Source: Seminavis robusta (Eukaryota > Bacillariophyta > Bacillariophyceae > Naviculales > Naviculaceae). Taken from it: 64,000 nt of DNA. The notes under the pieces were generated by a model. That model was not told the DNA's origin. It did no database searches and saw only the letters and a program-made list of their open reading frames with translations. The position numbers and the translations under genes are program-made. Where the stretch lies: positions 1 to 64,000 of the forward strand of contig CAICTM010000429.1 in assembly GCA_903772945.1 (NCBI GenBank), written 5' to 3'. The first letter of the stretch is position 1; each line of letters opens with the position of its first letter. Shown here in pieces: positions 8,771-18,719 of the stretch.

Positions 8771-11527
8771 ATGGCATCTACTACCGCTGATCGAAAGAAG
8801 CAAACGGCTACCAAAGACGACGACATGGAGGCCAAGGCCATGGCTAACGACGGTGACACTACGACAAACAGAGAGCGCATCGAAATAGCAAGCGGCAGAG
8901 GAGTGTCTGACGATGGGACTGATGCGAATCACGCTACTAGTGTGAGGTCCTCGTTTGCCAAAAAGTCTCTGGCCGGATCTCACCCGGTCATGGCGGCCAT
9001 GGCAGAGAATGCTACTGCTGTGAATAATAGACCGGACAAGGTTGCCACAGAAACACCACCCTCGCTTCCAGGAGCATATGCAACCCCTCCGACGCACTAT
9101 CGTCCACCAAGAGCTCGGGAAGATTCTTTTCTATCATCGTCACTGGTGGCTGGCATTCAAGAATTGCCCAGCACACCCCAGCAGTTTCGTCGGCCGTCGT
9201 CGCCCGGAGCCTACCTAGATGTGCCCGGATTGACGCTGCAGCGTACCCCAGAGCTCAATTACGAAGTCATGAGTCAATGCAGTGACAACCAGAGTCTTCC
9301 GTCGGCACCGCATCACGAAGTAGACATTTCCTCTTGCGCCGACGTTACTGCGACAGAGCTCGTGGAGGCCAGTGTCGTATCGGACAACGACGACGTCAGT
9401 TCCCAAGATTTGCCCGCCGCAAGTCTCTTTGATATCGAAGCGGCCCAACGGCGACAGCAAAAACGAGAAACCAAGAGTCGCTTCTACTACATTATGTCGT
9501 TGGTTCTGGGATGCCTCGTGGTGACCACTATCATTGCGGGCTCCATCCTTGGCATGACACAACTACAAAGCAAGGACGCTACTAACGTTTCTACTACGAC
9601 AGCACCGACTGTACTAGCCTCCACCGTGCCATCGGGCGCTCCCACCAGTAGCTTGGACGAGCTTCTGTTGGATTTGCCTCACCACACACTGACCCAATTG
9701 GCGAGCATTGAAACTCCCCAATGGAAAGCCTTCGACTGGCTCTCGCGGCATCGCAACATTACCCAATTGCCGGAATGGAGGAAGAAGCAGCTCTTTGCTT
9801 TGGGGACGTTCTACTATGCCTTTGAAGGAGAGCACTGGCACACACTCATCAAAGACAATTGGATGGATGATACCACCAATGAATGCTTGTGGTTTTCCAG
9901 TGGCTTTGGCAGTATCTTTAACGGAGACTTTTATCATCATCCTCCCGACTCCATGTGGAAAGTCGATCCCTGCAACGAGCGTGGGGAGTTTGAGTCCCTG
10001 TATTTGGATCTCGACATTTACGGTCTCAATCCCTCCATGCCACCCGAAATCTCTCTATTGACATCCTTGAGCAGGCTCTCTCTTTTCATGTGTAACATCC
10101 AAGGCTCTCTGTCTTCTGTCTTGCCGTCGGAGCTATTTGAAATGACCAAACTCACATGGTTGTCATTCAACCTCAAGCCCGACTTGACGGACAATCTGCC
10201 GTCCGAGCTGGGGTTGCTCACGGGGTTGGAAACGATTCATGTGGTGCAGACGGCATTGACCGGTTCGATTCCCAGCGAGCTGGGGCTGCTCACCGCCATG
10301 ACATCGCTGCGTATCTTTGAAAATGAACTCTCGGGTAGTATCCCCACAGAGATGTTTGCTGGAATGTCCAATCTAGAAGATCTCCACATGCATTACCTCT
10401 TGTTGACGGGAGCAATTCCCAGCGAAGTGGGGTCCATGACGGCAATGAGAGAACTCTTGCTTTACGGCAATGAGTTTTCGTCCAGCATCCCATCCACCCT
10501 TGGCTTGATGACCAGTCTGGAAACGTTGGATCTAAGGGGCAACTTCCTCCGAGGCACCATCCCAAGTGTGCTGGGCAGTCTCTCTCATGTCACACACCTT
10601 CAACTGGGCTACAATGAGCTCTCTGGGTCCATTCCCAAGGCCCTGGGAGATCTCACAAGTGCCACTTCCTTGCATTTAGAAGGAAATGCCCTCACAGGGA
10701 CGATTCCTGGCGAGCTCTGGTCGCTGCCTGGCTTGGAGCTGCTGAGGATTTCGGAGAACGCCTTGACTGGCACTCTATCTAGTGAGATTGGTTTGGGATC
10801 ATCCCTCTCCTCCCTTTGGGTCTCCAACAATCTTTTGGAAGGTTCAATGCCCACACAGCTTGAGATGCTGGAGTCCTTGGAGGAGCTCTATTTGCAAAAC
10901 AACAGACTGACGGGCAAAATTCTGGATCAGCTGAACATCACAAATTTTGATATGAGGCTCGATGGGAATCATTTCAGGGGTCTGGTGCCAGAGAACCTTT
11001 GCTCATTCCTGGAGTGTGACTGTGTCAGCTTTGATGTCTCCACTTGTTCTGGGTTGGAGGAAATGCCTGCTTGGCCAGGGAGATTGCCAGTGGCCAATTA
11101 CTCGTTCTCCTCGCTCATGTTGAATGTCCATACGGATGCATATCCAGGAGAAACCAAGTGGGTGTGGAAGAAATGGTCCACCGAGACGGCTGGTTGGGAA
11201 GCCCAACAGGAGTCTGGTCAGCAGTTGGAAAAACGAATGTTCCTCTACTCCCAAGCACTTCCACTGGACAATGAGGAGTCCCATCAGCTAGTTCTGTTTG
11301 ACCAAGGAGGTGATGGATTAACCTTTGGTGGTTGGTTTACTTTGGTGGCAGCCAACCAAAGTGTAGTGTTGTCAGTCCCGAGAAGTCAGGCTTTCTCAAC
11401 AATTACAATCAACATCGAGGTGGATGCCGGTGGTGCCCTGGATATCAATGTGGAAGAAACAAAATGCTCTGATCTCCTCTTGGAACTAGGTGGTGCAACA
11501 GCTTGTCCATGTGTTCCTAACCCTTGA
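8771..11527 (+). CDS. Type II single-pass membrane LRR protein (918 aa)
   Basis: The ATG at 8771 opens an uninterrupted frame. Residues 1-236 are polar, Ser/Thr/Pro-rich and without a signal peptide. Residues about 239-261 form one membrane helix (IMSLVLGCLVVTTIIAGSIL). A Thr/Ser/Pro stem follows, then from about 310 a conserved pre-LRR region (PEWRKKQLFALGTFYYAFEG, WMDDT) and about 12 plant-type leucine-rich repeats (IPSELGLLT, LTGTIPGEL) to about residue 740. A short Cys-containing cap (LCSFLECDC) comes next. The final 160 residues include VLFDQGGDGLTFGGWF and may form a beta-rich module. With the tail inside, the LRRs would face outside. There is no kinase domain, so any signalling would need the cytosolic tail or a partner. 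Diatoms carry many such genes; the function is unknown. Confidence 0.85.
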   Translation: MASTTADRKKQTATKDDDMEAKAMANDGDTTTNRERIEIASGRGVSDDGTDANHATSVRSSFAKKSLAGSHPVMAAMAENATAVNNRPDKVATETPPSLPGAYATPPTHYRPPRAREDSFLSSSLVAGIQELPSTPQQFRRPSSPGAYLDVPGLTLQRTPELNYEVMSQCSDNQSLPSAPHHEVDISSCADVTATELVEASVVSDNDDVSSQDLPAASLFDIEAAQRRQQKRETKSRFYYIMSLVLGCLVVTTIIAGSILGMTQLQSKDATNVSTTTAPTVLASTVPSGAPTSSLDELLLDLPHHTLTQLASIETPQWKAFDWLSRHRNITQLPEWRKKQLFALGTFYYAFEGEHWHTLIKDNWMDDTTNECLWFSSGFGSIFNGDFYHHPPDSMWKVDPCNERGEFESLYLDLDIYGLNPSMPPEISLLTSLSRLSLFMCNIQGSLSSVLPSELFEMTKLTWLSFNLKPDLTDNLPSELGLLTGLETIHVVQTALTGSIPSELGLLTAMTSLRIFENELSGSIPTEMFAGMSNLEDLHMHYLLLTGAIPSEVGSMTAMRELLLYGNEFSSSIPSTLGLMTSLETLDLRGNFLRGTIPSVLGSLSHVTHLQLGYNELSGSIPKALGDLTSATSLHLEGNALTGTIPGELWSLPGLELLRISENALTGTLSSEIGLGSSLSSLWVSNNLLEGSMPTQLEMLESLEELYLQNNRLTGKILDQLNITNFDMRLDGNHFRGLVPENLCSFLECDCVSFDVSTCSGLEEMPAWPGRLPVANYSFSSLMLNVHTDAYPGETKWVWKKWSTETAGWEAQQESGQQLEKRMFLYSQALPLDNEESHQLVLFDQGGDGLTFGGWFTLVAANQSVVLSVPRSQAFSTITINIEVDAGGALDINVEETKCSDLLLELGGATACPCVPNP

Positions 11528-11537
11528 GTAGTGGTCA

Positions 11538-12050
11538 ACCTCGGCAGTCTTGCTGCCAGAGCCCTCAACCCATTTAATTCTGTTTCCTGCCTACAGTGGT
11601 CCCTGCAGGTATAAGGGTAGGGTTAGAATAGAAATAAGCCAGCAAAACTAGATAAGTTTGGCTGCTGCTTTTAAACCAGCTAAAGCTATATTTACATGTA
11701 TCCTACTAGGGGTATCTGTTTCTAAAAGGAAACTCTGAAGCCAGCGAAGCTATATAACTAGTATATTAGCTAGCTAGGGGTATCTGCTTCTAGCTTGCAA
11801 TGGGAATCTGCTTCTAGCTAGCTAGGGATATCTGCTTCTAGCTAGAGATATCTGCTTCTAGCTAGCTACTACTAGGGGTGTCTGCTTCTGGCTAGCTACT
11901 AGCTAGGGGTGTCTGCTTCTGGCTAGCTAAGCACTAGCTAAGCACTAGCTAGAGGTATCTGCTTCTATTAATAGCTAGCTAGCTAATAGGGGTATCATCT
12001 GCTTCTACACTAAAACCTTTCTGCCGAGGTTCCACAGCTCCGCTGGCTTA
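11538..12050. mobile_element. Terminal-inverted-repeat element, copy A
   Basis: It begins ACCTCGGCAG and closes with CTGCCGAGGT plus a GCTGGCTTA tail, the same ends as copies B-E in this window. It starts only 10 bp after the stop codon of the LRR gene, so it probably lies in the 3' UTR. Shared internal words include CAACCC, TTTCCTG, GGTATAAGGGTAGGGTTA and ATAAGCCAGCAAAA. The centre is expanded by a minisatellite. No coding capacity is present, so it would be non-autonomous (MITE-like). The class is inferred from structure. Confidence 0.55.
11705..12007. repeat. Minisatellite inside element copy A
   Basis: The core word TATCTGCTTCT (variants with GT or an inserted ATC) recurs about nine times, separated by stretches of CTAGCTAG and GGGG. 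Unit length varies from about 22 to 40 bp. It lacks open frames of interest. Confidence 0.7.
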
Positions 12051-12106
12051 ATATGTGACAATTATATGTAGTCAACCTACAACTGCCTATTCCTCCACTA
12101 AAGAAT

Positions 12107-12312
12107 ACCTCGGCAGTCTTGCTTCCTCAACCCCTTTAATTGTTTTTCCTGCTGTGCATGTGGTGGTCCCTGCAGGTATAAGGGTAGGGTTACAATCAAA
12201 TAAGCCAGCAAAAGCTATTTAATTTTTCTGGCTCCTTTGGCCAGCAAAGCTATAAAAGTATCCTTTACTGACTCTTTCTTAAAGAGGAAGTTCTGCCAGC
12301 TCCACTGGCTTA
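12107..12312. mobile_element. Terminal-inverted-repeat element, copy B (short)
   Basis: It starts ACCTCGGCAGTCTTGCT like copy A, then has TTTAATTGTTTTTCC, GGTATAAGGGTAGGGTTA and ATAAGCCAGCAAAA. It ends TTCTGCCAGCTCCACTGGCTTA, in which the terminal CCGAGG is eroded. It is a shortened relative of copy A placed 56 bp downstream. Confidence 0.5.
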
Positions 12313-13210
12313 ATTAAATGGGGAAGTTTCTAGGGGTTAGAGGGCAGGATGCAAGAACACGAGCAGAGCAACATCAAAACCAAAGAAGGAGAGGGTGGCA
12401 TGGGATGATCAATGGAGTTAGACTAGTGGAAGAGATCAAGAGCACCTTGATCATTCTCCTCTAAAGTGTGGTATGCATCTTCATATCATGCATCTTCGTA
12501 TCGTGATCGGGTTTGCATGGGACTACTTGTCCGCGACACTATCTATAGAAGGCCAGTGTGGCCGGTGAGCAGACTTGACTGTGGGAAATACCCGAGCCTT
12601 AGCTCGTGGGTAGTCCTCAAGCACATCTCGTCTGAATCCGTTATTAGACGTTCAGTTTTTTTTAAATAGAAGGCCCGTACGAATCCAATCGAGCCTCATT
12701 TCATCCCTTTGTTGTTTCTGTGGACGTCATGCTTGCCCCCCAAGCCAAGATTCGTTTTCAACTCCTTGCTTCAGCTACTGCCTCCAAAACTCAATTTTCC
12801 TACTCTCAAATGAAGCAGTTTGTTCATCTCCACCGGTGCTGTGAGGGGTCGGGTAACACGAGATGCAAGTAGAGCTCCCCTATCCTCCCAGCACCTAGAA
12901 ATTGCTAGATTAGAATAAGTTACTACTGCACTACTCTATGGCTCAGCAGTGTGTCATCTCACTAGCAAGCCACTACCCACAGGATTAGCCAATTATACCG
13001 GTAGAGTCACATATAAAGTGTCACTACAATATAATTATCAAATACCTTCTACAAACCAACCAAGTAACTGTCCAGCTAAGGTATCGAGTTGATGGGCATT
13101 CCTGCTCCTCCCAAACCCTTCATTCATGCACCGTAATTTATAGGTCTGGCGAGGGAGGATAGGATATGCAGCTAAAGGAAAACGTCAAGAATGAAGCAGT
13201 TGCTTGGTGC
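12313..13210. other. Intergenic; 3' flank of vWD gene 1
   Basis: No gene is supported at 12313-12980. The last 200 bp or so (about 12990-13205) are the downstream flank of the minus-strand vWD gene and match the region after the vWD gene at 48554-49822 in reverse orientation. Shared words include TTGCTTGGTGC, CCCTTCATTCATG and ATACCTTCTACAAACCA. Confidence 0.5.
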
Positions 13211-14710
13211 TTAGAATGCTCCAGCCTCGGCCAGCTCCAAGTCTCCAGCAGCCATAACATCATAGACACACTGGTCCTTCAGATCTCCCCAATGCTCACA
13301 GGCCTTCTCAGCAGCAGCCTCAGCAATGGATTCACCAAGCCCTCGACGACCAACTTTCTCATTACTCGGCATAGTGCACTGCACCGGCAGCTGGGGGAAG
13401 CGTTGGATTTGGAAAAGCTTGGGTTCCGACTCCAGAACTTGCCATTCCATTCCAAAGGCATCAGCCTTGGAAATGACTGTTCCATTACGGGCAAGCCACT
13501 TACCGGAACCAAATTCTCCCAAAAGACCCATGCTATCGCTGTATTCCTCCAAGCTGGCACCCACTGTCTTGACACTGACGAGATCCTTGAAGGACTGGAC
13601 CACAATTTGCTTGCCTTCTCCAAGTTCAATCGTGAAAACATCTTGCTTGGGGCTGATCTTTTCATGAGTGACAGTGTACTTATCCATCTTATCCAGCTTG
13701 GCATTGGAGATACCATTCAACATGTATCCACCATAGGCACCAACCTCCAAGATATCAGTTCCAATCTGGACGGCAGCAGACTCAATGAAGGAGTACTGGA
13801 AGCGGGCCTTTGTGCGAATGTGGATCTCCAAACCAGTTCCTTGTGAGAACTTTGTGTTGCAGATGAAAACCAAATCACATTCTCCATGGAAATCATACCA
13901 CTTGTTTGCCCAGGTCTTGAAGTGGGGGTCACCCGTGCCAGCTCCATCACCAGTGCCAGCTCCGTCACCAGTGCCAGCTCCGTCACCAGCGCCCGCTCCG
14001 TCACCAGCGCCAGCTCCGTCACCAGGGCCAGCTCCGTCACCAGCGCCAGATCCGTCACCAGTGCCAGATCCGTCACCAGTGCCAGCTCCATCACCAGTGC
14101 CAGCTCCATCACCAGGGCCAGATCCGTCACCAGCGCTAGATCCGTCACCAGCGCCAGATCCATCACTTGAAGCATCAGTATTAGGAGAGGCTGTTGGACT
14201 GCTTGTGGGACAAGGGGTGAGAATCACAGCCCATTGAGTTAGTTTGAACTGAACATTAGTGTCTCCAAAAGCCTCCAGAGCCCATATGCCTTGCGAAGAC
14301 AAGCCATTGAAATTGTCGAAGTTTGTCACTGGTGCAACATCAGATCCATCATTCACCAGATTACAGCCAACCGTATTGCTGCTTTCATCATCGAACACCA
14401 TATGTGCATCACCACTAAAAGGACAACTTGTGCTGAGAAGGTGTTCTTGACGCTTTTGTAGCCTTTGTAGCCCATTTCCCGTGTCATAGAGAGTGATATG
14501 CCAATTAAGGCTTTCAATGGTAGCCTCTGCAATTTCTACTTCAAAGTCGACATCACAGATGGCAAAGTTGTCGTTGACCACAATGGAGTCAAGGTCAACA
14601 TCATCGTAAGTTTTGACCTCGTTGAGTACTCCAGAATCATAACGGATAGCAAGAGTGTGAGGCACAATAGCACCAAAGGCAAGGGCAGTGAAGATGTTTT
14701 TGGAGAACAT
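13211..14710 (-). CDS. Secreted vWD-domain protein with Gly-Asp repeat (vWD gene 1)
   Basis: I start at the ATG at 14710 because its signal peptide (MFSKNIFTALAFG...) aligns with those of the paralogues; another ATG lies eight codons upstream. The product is 499 residues. Residues 20-175 hold a beta-rich region (VVNDNFAICDVD, NGLSSQGIWALE, LTQWAVILTPC) that resembles the P domain of proprotein convertases; this is inference. A Gly-Asp-rich repeat follows (about residues 180-260). Then comes a vWD domain opening GDPHFKTW and YDFHGECDLV, with QYSFIESAAVQIG and MGLLGEFGSGKW, and a Cys-containing helical end (KACEHWGDLKDQC). vWD proteins are typically extracellular and mediate adhesion or polymer formation. 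Two close paralogues lie in this window. Confidence 0.85.
   Translation of the reverse strand: MFSKNIFTALAFGAIVPHTLAIRYDSGVLNEVKTYDDVDLDSIVVNDNFAICDVDFEVEIAEATIESLNWHITLYDTGNGLQRLQKRQEHLLSTSCPFSGDAHMVFDDESSNTVGCNLVNDGSDVAPVTNFDNFNGLSSQGIWALEAFGDTNVQFKLTQWAVILTPCPTSSPTASPNTDASSDGSGAGDGSSAGDGSGPGDGAGTGDGAGTGDGSGTGDGSGAGDGAGPGDGAGAGDGAGAGDGAGTGDGAGTGDGAGTGDPHFKTWANKWYDFHGECDLVFICNTKFSQGTGLEIHIRTKARFQYSFIESAAVQIGTDILEVGAYGGYMLNGISNAKLDKMDKYTVTHEKISPKQDVFTIELGEGKQIVVQSFKDLVSVKTVGASLEEYSDSMGLLGEFGSGKWLARNGTVISKADAFGMEWQVLESEPKLFQIQRFPQLPVQCTMPSNEKVGRRGLGESIAEAAAEKACEHWGDLKDQCVYDVMAAGDLELAEAGAF
13937..14165 (-). repeat. Coding minisatellite for (G-x-G-x-G-D) linker
   Basis: An 18-bp unit with variants of CCAGCTCCGTCACCAGTG on the plus strand repeats about 12 times. 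On the coding strand it encodes GAGTGD-type hexapeptides (Gly-Ala/Ser/Thr/Pro-Gly-Asp). The two other vWD paralogues have only one or two such units at the same place, so the expansion is specific to this copy. Confidence 0.9.
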
Positions 14711-14750
14711 GGCAGGAAGAGAGTTGTATGACAAAGTGGGGCTTTCGATT

Positions 14751-14772
14751 GTTGATCCTGAAAATTAATGAG
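14751..14772 (-). promoter_or_regulatory. Conserved upstream box of vWD gene 1 (possible 5' UTR splice acceptor)
   Basis: About 48 bases before the ATG, the minus strand reads CTCATTAATTTTCAG|GATCAA. Similar pyrimidine-rich T-tracts ending CAGGAT lie about 50-55 bases before the ATG of the other two close paralogues. The simplest reading is the acceptor of a 5' UTR intron; a shared promoter element is possible. Confidence 0.4.
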
Positions 14773-15113
14773 ATACCTGTGGTGGAGGACAGGAAGTGAG
14801 CTCTAACCCCTGGTGAGAGATGATGTTGCCGAAGCCAAGGGAGTAATAAAGTAATACCACTAAGGACTCGACGTGAAGGTACGGCACCGAGTACAACTGT
14901 ATCATACCAGTACCCCAGTACAGGATGAGCTACGACGTTAGCTTTGCATTGCATGCAGCATTGGTTTATTTCAGATGCTTTGCTCTGTCTTCGCTCAACT
15001 CTTTATTCAGGCAGGACATTTCCCGGAATAAAAAACTACTTGAAGGAGTCGACTCAGTCACGTAACGACGGTACATGTGGTACATACTGTGCATGTAGCT
15101 TGAAAAAGGAATT

Positions 15114-15670
15114 ACCTCGGCAGGTAAACTGCCTGAGTTCTCAACCCCTTTAATGCTATTTCCTATTTCCTATTTCCTATTTCCTATTTCCTATTTCCTA
15201 TTTTCTATTTCCTATTTCCTATTTCCTATTTTCTATTTCCTATTTCCTATTTCCTATTCCGGTGAAGCCAAAGTATAAGGATAGAGATCGTCATAAGCCA
15301 ACAAAACTGAACATTGATGGTTCAACACAAGTTAGGGGTAGGAATAAATCATTAATATTTAAGGTTAGTGCAATCAGCACAACAGCACAATAAGCCAGCA
15401 GGAGTTGTAAAGGTTAGAGTTACAATAAGGGAATGGCAGCTGGTAAATTATAGAGTAGCGGGCGGCAACACACGACGTAGTCGGGTGTTGTCGCCAGGGC
15501 TAGCTTAATAAAGAAGGTTGCAATGAGGGAATGAATGATACCGGGCGGCAACACACGACGTAGTCGGGTGTTGTCGCCAGGGCTGGCTTCAAAGATGGGT
15601 GCAATCTCGAACATGATCCTCCTTCTTCTATCTGTCTTTCTGCCGAGGTATCGCAGCTCCCGCTGACTTA
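15114..15670. mobile_element. Terminal-inverted-repeat element, copy C, with two hairpins
   Basis: The ends are ACCTCGGCAG at 15114 and CTGCCGAGGT at 15640-15649, followed by ATCGCAGCTCCCGCTGACTTA. A 7-bp microsatellite (TTTCCTA)n fills about 15150-15257. Two copies of a near-perfect hairpin occur at 15461-15495 and 15544-15578. The left arm is GGCGGCAACACACGAC and the right arm GTCGGGTGTTGTCGCC, pairing over 16 positions with one mismatch and one G-U. No open frame of note is present. Copy D lies about 150 bp downstream in the same orientation. Confidence 0.65.
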
Positions 15671-15818
15671 AAAATGGAATCTGTTCCCGAGTATGGTACT
15701 GTACAAACTTAGTAAGGCAGGATGCTCTGGTCATTAATTCCATGGCTTCGATGAACCAGTATAACTAGAACTTTGTCACGAATGATCAATTTAGATCTAG
15801 AGCCTTTGAGTTGAGTTT

Positions 15819-16292
15819 ACCTCGGCAGGTAAACTGCCTGAGTTCTCAACCCCTTTAATGCTATTTCCTATTTCCTATTCCGGTGAAGCCAAAGTATAAG
15901 GATAGAGATAGTCATAAGCCAATAAAACTGAACATTGATGGTTCAATACAAGTTAGGGGTAGGAATAAATCATTAATATTTAAGGTTAGTGCAATCATCA
16001 CAACATCACAATAAGCCAGCAGGAGCTGTAAAGGTTAGAGTTACAATAAGGGAATGGCAGCTGGTAAATTATAGAGTAGCGGGCGGCAACACACGACGTA
16101 GTCGGGTGTTGTCGCCAGGGCTAGCTTAATAAAAAGAAGGTTGCAAAGAGGGAATGAATGATACCGGGCGGCAACACACGACGTAGTCGGGTGTTGTCGC
16201 CAGGGCTAGCTTGAAAGATGGGTGCAATCCGAACATAATCCTCCTTCTTCTATCTGTCTTTCTGCCGAGGTATCGCAGCTCCCGCTGACTTA
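15819..16292. mobile_element. Terminal-inverted-repeat element, copy D, with two hairpins
   Basis: It is nearly identical to copy C outside the microsatellite: same ends (ACCTCGGCAG ... CTGCCGAGGT ... GCTGACTTA) and the same GTCATAAGCCAA and GGGGTAGGAATAAATCATTA words. The two hairpins are at 16082-16116 and 16167-16201. The TTTCCTA tract is contracted to two units. High identity and direct orientation suggest a tandem or very recent duplication. Confidence 0.65.
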
Positions 16293-17278
16293 TTAATATT
16301 CAAAAAGCAAGGGGAACACTACTTTCTCTTTTACATTATTTACTCAAATTGAAGACTTCAAGTTGGGCTATTGTATTCAGTCACGAGACTCAGTTGTCCT
16401 TTTTCAAATGTCCTTAACGCCAGAATGGTGACTGCTCAATTACCACGAGCAGGGCAAGGCAAAATTTATTGTGGGGGAGATACAGCTGGCCCCAGCCACA
16501 TGCTCGCAAATACCGGTACTATTCGTGAGGTCACCTCACGATTTAAACATAGAAGGGGGTCTGGGGGTGGCTCGTGCAATTTACTTTGGCTCTTTTGAAT
16601 AGGGCAAAGAGTACAAAAGCTGATTCTGCAATTATGAGGCCTTCTTGAAGTGTTTTTGGTGGGTTAAAGCATACACTAGTAATTAGTAAGGATTGAGTGT
16701 AGTAAAACCTTTCTCTCACATCAAACCATCACTTATGGATATAGTTTGAAATGTATATAGCCTTTAATTAATGAACTCCATAAAAAGAACACTGGAGAAG
16801 ATCTCACAAAATATGTACTGTACAGTAAAGTTTCTCCAGTAACGAATGGGGAATGGGGTACAGTATGTAGTAGTAGTGGATTGGCTTGCCACATACGTAC
16901 CAGCACTCACCGCACACTGATCTCCACATTTACACACCACACACCACACGACACCAACAACAACAGGAACACAATGGTGGAGGAACGGCTGATCGCTACT
17001 GCTACCCAGTATGTATTACGAGGCAAGCCTATTATCAGTGTGTTATTACTACTGTACTGATACTCTCCTTCATTGAATTTCTATGGTAAACAGGAGAGAA
17101 TTGCAAGTTCGGCCGACAACAGGAGAGTTGAGTTGTTCTTTAATTATTGAAGTCGAATTGCACCTCTACCGGTACGATATTATCCAAGCCTCACCCAATC
17201 CGACCCTCTCCGGTGCAGAAAGGAAAACCATCCCTCATTGAATTCTATGGACCATGGAATGGCAGTCAGTTCTCAAAA
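16293..17278. other. Intergenic
   Basis: AT-rich in the first half (16600-16850), then a CACAC-rich stretch near 16910-16960. No gene, RNA or repeat is supported. Confidence 0.35.
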
Positions 17279-17535
17279 GCTTCAGGCTGGGAAATCTTCA
17301 GGTGGGAGGAATCTTCAGGCTGGGACCACAGCTTCAGGCTGGGACACAGCTTCAGGCTGGGACAACAGCTTCAGGCTGGGACACAGACTTCAGGCTGGGA
17401 CAACAGTTCAGGCTGGGACCACAGAACTTCAGGCTGGGACCACAGCTTCAGGCTGGGACAACAGGCTTCAGGCTGGGACCACAGCTTCAGGCTGGGACAA
17501 AGCTTCAGGCTGGGCTGGGACAACAGCTTCAGCCG
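17279..17535. repeat. Minisatellite with core CTTCAGGCTGGGAC
   Basis: About 13 copies of a 17-21 bp unit (GCTTCAGGCTGGGACAACA and variants) run head to tail. Because the unit lacks stop codons, all three plus-strand frames stay open across it (ASGWDT, SFRLGQ and LQAGTT repeats). I do not consider it coding. Confidence 0.85.
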
Positions 17536-18719
17536 ATTCTTCACCTCATGATTAATTCCATCAGCAGTTCCTGTATCTCTGCGTTTGTAGCCCTTATCTG
17601 AGCTTATTGTTGTCGTCCATGCACCTCCCTTTTCATCAGCCATAGGGCTTCTTGTTGGCATAGATTATGGTCTTAGTTCCAACCACTTTGACTTCGTTTT
17701 CCGATCCTGACACAGTCCCCGTAACTACAAGCCACAGTTTCCGCCACCAGTCCTCAGTTACTCATCCCGTGCTAGTAGCCTTCTCTGATCCCTGCTATGC
17801 TTCTTCTAACACTTGCTTCACCACTTTCAGTTAGTTGTAGTAGTAATACTAGTGCAGCCACTTCGAAGTTTTTGTTTATGGGTGATGGGTTACAGTAAAG
17901 CACTCGGGATGGCCAGCGGTGCGAGAAAAGATCCACCGGTCTGGCCTCTGGCCGAACCTTCCTGCCCTAATCCAATAGAAGTTGTCTAGGCAGCTCTGAG
18001 CTCTGAGATCTGAGAAGGTCTGAAGGTATAATTGGCGTCGGAAGACAGATGCTGTCGACTGAGTAACAGGCCTGTGTCGGCTAAAGACGACGGCCGGCAC
18101 CAGAGGCCTGGAACGAGGGAGGCAAACACCAACGGGCATGCCAGTGAAAGTGAGCATGCGTTGTCGACTCTGGCAAGGACATGGCTGAGAGGGCAGAGAA
18201 TGAATCAAGCGGACACTCGCATTTCATGGACACGCGGGAGTCGCCAACAGTTGGTAATTGCTTCGAGCGTTTGCTAATAAAATCTGAAGTGTATCGTTTG
18301 GTGCTTGCAGCTGTTGTTGTTTGATGTTTGATCAGGCGTCGCATCCATCACGAGGTCTCCTGCTTGATTTTTGTGTGTGGAAAGCTGATAAAGTGCTAGC
18401 TAATAACGATAGCTATAATATCAATCACGAGATCATCGGCGAGGAGGCTATGGATCGAATCCAACTTTTCGAAATGGCCCCAAGGTGGCTCGGCGGCAAC
18501 ACCGCAACACAACCCTACCGGTACCGCACGGGACTCTATACGTCGTCCACAAAAGTGAGGAGGACATACCAGTATGTGCCTTTGGCTGCAAACATATCTT
18601 TCGCCAGGGCTACTGGCCAACAGTGAAGGTCGATAATGCAACTCATTTAGCTAGCAGTAATGTAAATCAGTGCTTTGCGATTTTTGTCATTGTATCGTGC
18701 AGCCCTAACGAGTCACGGC
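17536..18719. other. Intergenic
   Basis: No gene is supported. The segment has scattered short palindromes (for example around 17935-17955, CCACCGGTCTGG) but no array, RNA signature or conserved protein frame that I can recognise. Confidence 0.35.

Noticed and set aside
13166-14237. Long plus-strand open frames opposite vWD gene 1 (and equivalents opposite genes 2 and 3)
   Set aside because: They are antisense shadows; the minus (or, for gene 3, plus) frame carries the signal peptide and vWD motifs.
15461-16201. The repeated 35-bp hairpins as a CRISPR array
   Set aside because: There are only two per element, spacing is irregular, the spacers are parts of the same repeated element, and the host is eukaryotic.
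17147-17601. Three overlapping plus-strand open frames of 105-134 codons
   Set aside because: They exist only because the minisatellite unit has no stop codons; no domain or start context supports them.
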